Origin: Begonia masoniana
Lineage: Eukaryota; Streptophyta; Magnoliopsida; Cucurbitales; Begoniaceae
Length of the DNA: 64,000 nt
Direction: 5' to 3'
Assembly (NCBI GenBank): GCA_022432975.1
Contig: CM039502.1
Location: forward strand, 14,911,143-14,975,142
The notes below the pieces were generated by a model. That model did no database searches, had not been told where the DNA came from, and was given only the letters and a program-made list of their open reading frames with translations. Positions within the stretch are counted from its first letter, which is position 1, and every line of letters starts with the position of its first letter. A program made the translations under genes and the position numbers. Below are positions 11,566 through 20,772 of the stretch, piece by piece.

Positions 11566-13171
11566 TAATTTAAAAAAAGAAACTCCACATAAGAAGAAGA
11601 ACAACAACAATGGAGGTTTGAAAAGGCGAGATGGGAGGTGGCTAAATATTGAAGCTTTAAATTAGAAAGAAGGAAAAGCATTTGAAGATACGGAAGAATA
11701 GGTTGGAAAATGGAGGCGGCGTTCAACCCATCATTAGGAAATTAACGGAATCAAATAATTTAAACACCATCTGTCGTGGAATTGAGAAAAAAAAAAAAAA
11801 ACGTTTTTATATGTTATCTTATAATAATTGTTTATCAATAATAGTTTATTGAATTTCTATGCGATAGAATTTGATTTTTATTTGTAACTCACGCTGAGAC
11901 AAACGTGATGAAATAAAATTAGGAGATCAACGCAACAGACTCAAAATTTCATTTATTTTATATTTTGCCTCATTTGCTGCACGAAACAAATAGACTTTTC
12001 TTTTTCGTATTAATGTGGGAATTATTACACATCAATGAGCCATGCCGACCTGGCCGGCTCGTTGAAACACAACCCAAATTGAGCCGATTGACCTTGAGGT
12101 GGATCAAGGCCTGAGCCACCTTAAATGAGGTGCCAGAGTCAAGTCCACAACCTTGGACCATTCAGACTAGTTTTCAAGGTTGGCATGCATGTCTATTATT
12201 TTCACTTTGGTGCCGTGGTATTAAAGGAAACTCAGTACGCAACTACTAAAGAGTAATGTGCGCCACGACTGGAGCTTGTAAAAAACACAGGCTGACGGGA
12301 ATCGAAGCTATCTTTTCAATTATTTTGGAGTGATGTACAAAGGTTGATGTTCGCAACAGTTGTTGTGTTGGAATCAAACTTTTTCTCATAATTCAAACAA
12401 ATTAAAGTCACATCAAAATAAAAGAAAATAATAATTACTAAAAATAATAGCAAGAAGAGAAAATACAAAGAATATGATCTCATTGATTACAAGTTCTTCT
12501 GTGGTGGCTTTCGAGAATAATTTATTTATTTTTATTTAACGTGTTGATTAATTTTGGTCCATCTATTCAATGAACTTGCGATCTAATTTACTACTAGTCT
12601 TTTAAGATAGTGGTTTATATGCTACTTTTCAGACATTGTCATCAATTGACGACAAAATTAGATATGGTAAGTTGTGGCCAATTCGATAGTCAGAAAACAT
12701 CAAATTGGTCCAACAATTAGACCCTTTTTTGGTCCGACAATTCAATTAGATTATTCAAAGTCTTTGTCAACAATGGCTTGATCATAAGTCTACAACTATC
12801 ATATTCAAACCTTATGACCTTTCTTTTTCAAATTTTTTAGTAACTTTAATTCTCGTTAAAATTCTTATACTTTCAATTTATTTTTATAAGATTAAATGAT
12901 ATTTTCATGATGAAATTCATTTTGTTGAGAACAAAAATTACATTTCAGATATTCAAAACTGAAAAGCACTCTAAAATGTGATTCTAGGTGGATTATAAAA
13001 ATAGACCTAATATCATCAAAACTACATGTAGTTTTACTAGAACTACACGTAGTTTACAAAGTTCTTCCATACAGAAAGAAGTACAAGAGCAAACAATAGT
13101 TCACCTTCACCTTGTTCAGAGGACATCATAGCATATTCTCCTCTTAATTATATTTAGTTACACAAGATTAA
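11566..13171. other. Intergenic region between WRKY and SDR genes
   Basis: It holds the WRKY 5' side (right of 11565) and the 3' side of the SDR gene. AT-rich. No open frame with recognisable motifs, no LTR ends and no tRNA-like fold seen. A short poly-A tract lies near 11790. Confidence 0.6.
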
Positions 13172-14631
13172 TCACATGAAAGAACGCATTCGGGGCCTTA
13201 CGATCGATTGGGCCCCATCCACAAAAATGGTCGTCCCGGTCATGAACCGCGACCCGTCACTGATCAAAAAGATGACAGTCGAAGCCAAGTCGCTCTCAAC
13301 GTCGAGCCATCGCCCCAACGGGGCTGCCTCTTTTACTAGACTTTCTGTCCTCTCCTTTCCTACCGACTTTGGGAACTCATCTTCCTTGTGCAACCCTCTG
13401 GCTATTCCATTAACTCGTATATTGTGCTTCCCAATCTCCAAAGCCGATAACTGAAAATGAAAAAGTTGATGTTCTCAACATATCGGGCGTAATCTCGGAG
13501 AATACATGGTTTTATATATTCCTCAGAGTTGAAATAAGGACCCAAAAAGGCTGTTTCCTAGAGGCTAGGATCTTAATTTGCAAGATTTAGTGATTAGGAG
13601 ACAAATAACATCATTAAAAAGCTTGTTTGATCATAGTGATTAGGCCAAAGATTTTTCCTCACCCTGACCAACTGCTGAATTCCGGCCAGACACGAACCGT
13701 ATGGTGCAGCACCTGGGTAGAGTCCTCTCCCGGACCCAAGTAAGGAGGTCAAGAAGACTATGGAGCCTCCTGACTTCTGGTCTCGCATTCTTCTGCCAAC
13801 GGCCTGTAGAAAAAACCATGGAGCCATGAAGTTTATCTTTGCTATCTTTCTGAATTCGCCTTCTTTTAGTTCGAGTGGATCTCGCATTTGACCTGTAAAA
13901 GTAAATTGGAGCGATAAACTTCTCATTTCAAAGGAGGAAGACAAGGCAACTTTATCGATCTAGATTTCATCTAACGACAGTACACTAGTTCCTCACCTCT
14001 AAACACTCAAATCTTAATGGAGGTTTAACAATCGATGATTCAATAACTTGCGAGGAATTGAGACTCGAGCAGTTCATAACTCAAAATAAACCAGTTCGAG
14101 ACCTAAATCAGTACCCAACATTTTCGTGATCTTTGGAAGTATATTCTTTTTCAGAACAAATTCATTAAGAAAATGGGGAATTGAACAGCCATTGAAGAAC
14201 AATCAGAAAAGCACAGAGGAATCAAACCAGAGCCTCAACAGAAATTGATAATTTTACCTTCGTAGGAATAGCAATGGACAAACGCATCGAACTTGCCCAG
14301 GAGCCTAAAAGCCTTTCCCACAGCCTCATCAAAAGCTCCTTCCTTCTCTTCTTCCATGTCCAAATCAACCACCTCCACTGGTTTCGCCCCTTTCAACGAT
14401 TCCACGATCTTCAACCTCACGCTTCGAAGAGAGCCCTCGTTTCCCATCAAAACTAAACTGGCCAAAAAAAAAAAAAAACCCTTTCAGATTACTTTTATAA
14501 AACTTCGATACGGACTCGTTTACAAAGATTGAATCTAACCTGCAACCCCTTGAGGCTAAATTAAACGCAAGATTACAGGAAATCTCGTCGCCATTAGAGG
14601 TAAGCAGAACTTTCTTTCCAGGATTCTCCAT
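13172..14631 (-). CDS. SDR-fold (Rossmann) protein with degenerate active site
   Basis: Four exons on the minus strand: 14631-14540, 14457-14258, 13892-13663 and 13450-13172, all with GT-AG junctions and matching phases, giving 266 aa. The overall fold is the classical short-chain dehydrogenase/reductase order: N-terminal Rossmann strand, central [16 protein letters not shown] (N118 of the Asn-Ser-Tyr-Lys tetrad), SIVFLTS (S147), PYGSC (Y162), then IRVNGIARG and a C-terminal [13 protein letters not shown]. Two signatures are missing. The cofactor TGxxxGxG motif reads TSNGDEIS (residues 11-18), and the YxxxK lysine is Leu166. The NNAG motif is also replaced, by HCYS. The length suits a classical SDR, but catalysis is doubtful; a binding or regulatory pseudoenzyme is an alternative. 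The start is the first ATG giving the usual short N-terminus. A retrotransposon sits 225 bp upstream. Confidence 0.88.
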
Positions 14632-14850
14632 TTCCCGCACCACTAACAGAAGCCCAAATCCGTCAAATAATCCAATTGGAACAAACAAAAATAAAACCCA
14701 GCAAAAACGGGAGAAGATTAGAGGAGAATGGTACCCAAGAAATGATTTTGACGCTTGGGTCATAGAAATCTTCAGCGACGATTGGTGATCAGACAGGCCA
14801 TGGTGGACAATGGACAGTTGCAACAATTAGATGTCTCGTTTAAAGACATA

Positions 14851-14855
14851 TTAGG
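14851..14855. repeat. Target-site duplication of element A, left (ttagg)
   Basis: The bases ttagg lie directly before TGTCACACC at 14856 and again at 20773-20777 directly after the element. A perfect 5-bp duplication. Confidence 0.93.
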
Positions 14856-15587
14856 TGTCACACCCCCAAATTCTCACCTAAATTTGTTAAATGGAGTGTG
14901 CGGTACTAAGTTCTCAACTTAGTCAACCTCACAATTTTGCCAAACACACACAAAACAGTAGATAGTGAAAATCAAACAGGAAGCAAGATGTTTACGGAAA
15001 AAGACTCCCAACCCTCAATTATATTCCAAATATAAGTGACAAGGACAAAACTTCGCTCAATGATCACCACAAGAACTCAAGACAACGCTCACTGCTTGCT
15101 TGGTTTGGTGTCTAGAGGCAATATATATTTCTGTCTATGTGGCTCGGCCACAATACAAGAAATTAAAACATACAATTGCAAAAGGGCGCTTTTGGTTCGT
15201 GCATGTGTAGCGCGCTCCCTCGCGCCATGCAACTCCGGTTCGCGCTGCCCTGGTTCGCGTCGGCGTGCTCGCTCCAGCTCGATCGTTCCCCCGCGGCTCG
15301 CGCCTCCTCGCGCTCGCCTTTTCACTTGCGCCGAGTCGCGCTCGCGCCAGATCGCGTTCGCGTCTGCTCGTTCGCGTCGGGTCGCGCTTGAACCAGATCT
15401 CGCTCGCGCCTCCTCGCTCGTGCCAGATCGCGTTCCCCCATTCGCCCAGATGCAGCGACTGATTCCGTGACAATCTACCCAGCTGGAATGCTTTTATCAC
15501 TTCTCAGCCAATGGGGGGGAGAAGCCCAGCCCCTCCCTGATTGGGCCCCGCCCATGCCACATGTTCAATTCAAATTGGGGTGTGACA
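14856..15587 (-). repeat. 3' LTR of element A (732 bp)
   Basis: Matches 20057-20772. It contains a strikingly GC-rich block (about 15205-15465) made of near-repeated tcgcgc, gcgcc and gttcgcg words, carrying a 14-bp local duplication absent from the right LTR. A TATATATT run on the minus strand near 15121-15128 could be the promoter TATA box. Confidence 0.95.
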
Positions 15588-15601
15588 ATCAACCCCCACC
15601 A
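15588..15601 (-). other. Polypurine tract of element A
   Basis: The minus strand reads TGGTGGGGGTTGAT immediately before the LTR's TGTCACAC. The G-rich run is the expected plus-strand primer. Confidence 0.7.
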
Positions 15602-18600
15602 GATGAAGTCGACGGCCTCGTCGATACCCAAGCAAGGTACTCACCAATTTGCTCCTCAAATTGCCATAAGTTAATATCTTGCTCCCAGGTTGCTTCATCT
15701 TCAAGCTCCCATTGAACCAGGAACTCTCTTCTCGAGTCCTTCTTCCTTCCCTTCATGGTGCGATGGTCAAGGATCTTGGTAATCCTTTTTGAGAATTCCA
15801 TCCTCACGCCGGGTGGTGCTCTTCGTGGTTGGACCCTTTCCCCTTTATGAAATGGCTTGAGAAAACTTACGTGAAAGGTTGGATGCAACTTCAACCTCTC
15901 GGGTAAGTTCAAACGATATGCAACCTTGCCAATTCTCTTGCTCACCTCAAATGGTCCATCATACCTCGGTAGAAGTCCCTTCTGGAAGTGTTGGTCCCTG
16001 ACCTTCTTCCATAATTGTGGTGTAAGTTTGAGGAGAACTAAGTCTCCCTCCTTGAACTCCACCGATCTCCTCTTGCCATCCACATACTTTTTCATTCGGT
16101 GTTGAGCTTTGGTAAGGCTATCCTTTGCTTGTTCCAAAAGCTCAGCCCGATCCATGCCATATTGAAAAGCCGCCGGACAAGCTCCTTGTCCTTCCCCTCG
16201 AGCCATTGTCATAGGAGTGGCTGGTTGAAACCCAAGTGCAAGCTCGGATGGGCTCATCTCTGTTGATAAGGTTTTATGGATGTTGTATGAGAATTGTGCT
16301 GAGTCCAACAATTCAAGCCAATTCCTTTGAGTAGCCGTGACATAGTGTCTTAGGTACTCCTCAAGTAATGCATTGATCCTCTCCGTTTGGCCATCGGTTT
16401 GTGGATGGTTTGCGGTTGAAAATTTCAGTTCCGTGCCTAAAAGCTTGAACAAGCTTGTCCAAAACTTTCCGGTGAATCGGGGGTCCCGATCACTTACAAT
16501 CTCCTTAGGAAGTCCAAAGACTTTTACCACACCCTTGAGGAAATGTTCTGCCGCATCCAATGCCGAACAATTCTTGGTACACCCATGAAGATTGCATACT
16601 TAGATAATCGGTCCACTACCACCATGATAGTGCCGATTTCTCCAATAGGTGGAAATCCCGTAATGAAGTCCATAGACACCGATTCCCATGGCCTCTCCGG
16701 TATAGGAAGTGGTTGAAGAAGCCCCGCTTCTTTTCTCCTCTCGGTTTTGTCCACTTGACACACATGACAAGTCTTCACATAAAGTTCCACATCATCTTTC
16801 ATCCTCGGCCAAGTGTAGCTACGGTTCAAAAGTGCAAGCATCCTCTCAACCCCCGGATGCCCCGCCCACTTTGTGTCATGCGCCTCCTTCATAATGCGCT
16901 GCCGCAACCCTTGCCAACTAGGAATGAACAATCGGTTCCCACGGCTTCTCAACAAGCCATTCTCTAACCAATATCTTCGAATTAAACCTTGCTCCACATT
17001 CTTAGCCATCCGAACATACTCTTGGTCCTCCTTTGCCCCTTCTTTGATCTCTTCCAAGAAAGTAGAGTGCACCTCCGAAATAGATGAAACAAACTCACCA
17101 CATATCTTTCTACTAAGTGCATCGGCTACTCTATTCTCGGTGCCCACCTTATGAATCCACGTGAAGTCGAATTCCGCCAGAAACTCTTGCCATCTAGCTT
17201 GTTTAGAAGATAGTTTCTTTTGAGACCAAAAGTAGGTGTTAGCCACATTGTCGGTGACCACCACAAACTTTGCTCCCAAAAGATAATGCCGCCAAGTTAC
17301 TAAGCAATGTATGACCGCAACCATTTCTTTCTCATGAGCCGAGTATCTCTCCTCCGCTCCTTTAAGCTTTCGACTTTCATAGGCTATAGGATGGCCCTCT
17401 TGAGTAAGGACCCCTCCAATGGCTCGATCCGAGGCGTCCGTGTACACCTCGAAAGGTACTTCAAAGTTAGGCAATCTAAGAACCGGCTCGGATGTCACTT
17501 TCTCCTTAAGCTTCGCAAAGGCCTCTTGGCATGCTTCCGTCCATAACCAAGAATGACTCTTCCTTAGCAAATCCGTAAGTGGACTTACTATTCTTGAGTA
17601 TTCTTCAATAAACCTTCGGTAGTAATTGGCTAGTCCCAAAAATGACCTAAGCTCGGTCACTTTGGTTGGTGTTTCCCATGTGTTGATGGCTTCAATCTTT
17701 CTTCCATCCATGCGAATTGTTCCTCTCTTGATGTAGTGACCAAGAAAGTTAATCTCCTCCGACGCAAATTCACATTTCTCCCTCTTCACGTACAAGGAAT
17801 ATTGCCTCAATTTTCCAAATACTTCCTTCAAATGCCGCAAATGCTCATCAAGTGTCTTGCTATACACTACAATGTCATCCAAGTATACCACCACAAATCG
17901 GTCCAAATAATCATAGAGCACTTCGGTCATCAAGTTGCAAAAAGTCGCCGGTGCATTAGTTAAGCCGAATGGCATAACTAAAAATTCAAATGAACCATAC
18001 CTCGATACCATAGTGGTCTTGGCCTCATCGCCCTTGGCAACCCAAACTTGCCAATATCCCGATCGGAGATCAAGCTTTGTAAAATAGGAAGCTTGTGCTA
18101 ATCGGTCAAAAAGATCACTTGCATTCGGTATAGGATACTTGTTCTTCACGGTTACCTTGTTTAGAGCACGATAGTCCACACACATTCTCAATGTGCCATC
18201 CTTCTTCCTTTGAAAAAGAACCGGTGCTCCATATGGTGCTTTTGAAGGTTGGATGAAACCCGAATCAATTAAGTCATCAAGTTGCTTCCTTAGCTCCGCT
18301 AACTCCGGCGGTGCCATTCTATAAGGTGCTTGAGCCGGTGGAACCGCACCCGGAACAAGCTCAATTTTGTGATCCACATTTCTCCTAGGTGGAAGTCTCC
18401 TAGGCAACTCGGCTGGCATCACATCAATGTATTCTTCTAACACATCAAGAACCTCCTTTGGTACCTCTTTCATGTTGTCCTCTTTGATCTCTCTTAGTGT
18501 TGCTAGAAAAGTGGTCTCTCCCCTCTTAAGACCCGCCTTCACTTGTAGAGAAGATAGTATAGATCGGGCTCCTCCTCGAGTCTCACTCTTCACTATACAA

Positions 18601-19059
18601 GGACATGAATCGTCTTGAATCAACATTACTCCAAGATGCGGCATAACCATAACTTTGGCTTGCCTGAAAAAATCGAGCCCAAGAATAAGCTCGAAATCAT
18701 CTAATGGTACCACCATGAGTGGACAAACACCCTGCCACTCTCCAATCTTCATCAAAGGTGTTGTTGTGCCTTTGATAGGTTGAACTCCCGAATTAACGGC
18801 TTTAATCATGCTAGCACTCTTGCTAACCTCCAAGCCAAGCTCCTCGGCCTTCTTGCTTGATAGAAAATTATTTGTGGCACCCGTATCTAGCATTGCACGG
18901 ATCTTCTTGCCACCAATGGAGACCTCAACATACATTAGTCCCAATTTAGGAACTACTCCCTCCTTGCTTGACAAAGTATTAATAAGTTGGATCGGATTTA
19001 CCCTCGGCTTGCTCTCCTCATCGAAAGCCTCCTCCTTGACTCGAACCGATGAAACCGAC
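15589..19059 (-). pseudogene. Element A pol: protease, RT, RNase H, integrase, chromodomain
   Basis: Read from 19059 down. The protease has [13 protein letters not shown] and [12 protein letters not shown] has [24 protein letters not shown] and the YLDD catalytic box ([12 protein letters not shown]). RNase H has [13 protein letters not shown] and [12 protein letters not shown] and ends [10 protein letters not shown]. Integrase has the H-H-C-C zinc region ([18 protein letters not shown]), [19 protein letters not shown] and NHPQTDGQTER. A chromodomain near the C-terminus reads ITKILDHRTMKG, FLVQWE and ATWEQDINLW. The main break is one missing T in a homopolymer near 16573, inside the integrase core; element B has the longer run and is open there. 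Elsewhere the 816-codon frame is intact. Nuclear integration and reverse transcription functions are expected for the family. Confidence 0.93.
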
Positions 19060-20023
19060 CCTTTATTTGGGCAATCTCTAGCATAGTGGGCACCATCACA
19101 AATAAAGCATCCGGAAGACTTCTTCTTTGGGGTTGATCACTCCCCTTAGATTTGAATCCCCCACCAAATGCCTTGCCTTTGTCTTAACTGCCATTGTGCT
19201 TATTACCCTTCTTATCATCCTTGATTTTCTTCTTCTCCGAAAAAGAAGTAGCTTTGTAATCAACAAGACCTTCGGCTATAGAGATGGCCGAAAACACATC
19301 ACGAACTCCATGTCTCCTAAGCTCGGCTTGAGCCCATGGTTGCAAGCCCGTCATGAAATTGAATAGCTTATCATCTTCGTGCATATTGTCAAGATCAAGT
19401 AGAAGAGAACTAAAGTCACGTACATAATCTCTTATAGAACCCGTTTGCCTCAACTTCCTTAAGGCCTCTTTGGATGCCCAAGCAGAATTTTGTGGTAGAA
19501 ACCCGCTCCCTCAACTCTCTTTCCAATGCCTCAAAGTGTTGATAACCGGCCCTTTAGTTTGGTGTTGTCTCCACCAAAGCTTGGCGTCCCCTCCCAAGTA
19601 CATAGAAGCCACCATGACTTGGCTTTCCTCTCCAACGCTTGAAGCCACAAAATATTGCTTCATATCCCACAAGAAGTTCTCTAGCTCCTTGGCATCACGA
19701 TTACCATTGTAAGGCTTAGGTTCTGGAACCTTACATGGTAAAGTAGGAGTTTGTAACCTCCTTGATGATCCTCCAACCGCATCTCTACCAAGCCGAGCCA
19801 ACTCCTTATCAACCCTATCGATTGTTTTCGGCCACATGTTGCTCGATTGCTAGGTTATCTGCCCCGGTTGATGCTTGGAAATCTCCCATTTCCCTTTCTC
19901 AAGTTGCGAAGATCTACTAGTAGAGGTTTGTCTTCTTGAGTCCCATGGACATACCCGTGAAGCCTCCAATCGAGTCAACCTCTCGATAATCAAATTCAAT
20001 TGATCTTGAATGCCTCCTTCCAT
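19060..20023 (-). pseudogene. Element A gag with zinc knuckle
   Basis: Starts at the ATG ending at 20023 (MEGGIQDQLN). The Gag core motifs MYLGGDAKLWWRQHQTKGP and RQTGSIRDYVRDFSSLLLD are clear, and the zinc knuckle is [13 protein letters not shown] (C-X2-C-X3-H-X4-C, one residue short of the standard spacing). The frame is broken by about seven one-base differences from element B, for example near 19128, 19290, 19502, 19537, 19825, 19885 and 19950. A TAA at 19184-19186 is shared with element B. Gag would form the particle coat and bind RNA. Confidence 0.88.
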
Positions 20024-20042
20024 GGTTGTAGAACAAGCCTAC

Positions 20043-20054
20043 GCTCTGATACCA
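20043..20054 (-). other. Primer binding site of element A
   Basis: The minus strand reads TGGTATCAGAGC, the exact plant initiator-tRNA-Met complement, 2 bases from the 5' LTR. Confidence 0.95.
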
Positions 20055-20056
20055 AA

Positions 20057-20772
20057 TGTCACACCCCCAAATTCTCACCTAAATTTGTTAAATGGAGTGT
20101 GCGGTACTAAGTTCTCAACTTAGTCAACCTCACAATTTTGCCAAACACACACAAAACAGTAGATAGTGAAAATCAAACAGGAAGCAAGATGTTTACGGGA
20201 AAAGACTCCCAACCCTCAATTATATTCCAAATATAAGTGACAAGGACAAAACTTCGCTCAATGATCACCACAAGAACTCAAGACAACGCTCACTGCTTGC
20301 TTGGTTTGGTGTCTAGAGGCAATATATATTTCTGTCTATGTGGCTCGGCCACAATACAAGAAATTAAAACATACAATTGCAAAAGGGCGCTTTTGGTTCG
20401 TGCATGTGTAGTGCGCTCCCTCGCGCCATGCAACTTCGGTTCGCGCTGCCCTGGTTCGCGTCGGCGTGCTCGCTCCAGCTCGATCGTTCCCCCGCGGCTC
20501 GCGCCTCCTCGCGCTCGCCTTTTCACTTGCGCCGAGTCGCGCTCGCGCCAGATCGCGTTCGCGTCGGGTCGCGCTTGAACCAGATCTCGCTCGCGCCTCC
20601 TCGCTCGTGCCAGATCGCGTTCCCCCATTCGCCCAGATGCAGCGACTGATTCCGTGACAATCTACCCAGCTGGAATGCTTTATCACTTCTCAGCCAATGG
20701 GGGGAGAAGCCCAGCCCCTCCCTGATTGGGCCCCGCCCATGCCACATGTTCAATTCAAATTGGGGTGTGACA
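20057..20772 (-). repeat. 5' LTR of element A (716 bp)
   Basis: Starts TGTCACACC and ends GGTGTGACA. Near-identical to the left LTR, but without the 14-bp duplication in its GC-rich block. Confidence 0.95.

Larger units (their letters stand above)
14856..20772 (-). mobile_element. Element A: young Ty3/gypsy chromovirus, full length
   Basis: A 5.9 kb minus-strand LTR retrotransposon with TGTCACACC...GGTGTGACA ends and perfect TSDs. The left LTR is 732 bp and the right 716 bp. By eye they differ by about two substitutions, one 14-bp duplication and a few homopolymer changes, so the insertion is recent. Internal order on the minus strand is primer site, gag with short zinc knuckle, protease, RT, RNase H, integrase, chromodomain, polypurine tract. 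Several single-base frame breaks interrupt it. Almost all are absent from the second copy (element B), so they may be sequencing errors. Confidence 0.96.

Noticed and set aside
15036..15470. Arginine/serine-rich frames on both strands of the element A LTR (also 20237-20686 and 29104-29524)
   Set aside because: By-products of the GC-rich tcgcg block in an LTR. No start context or conservation beyond the LTR itself.
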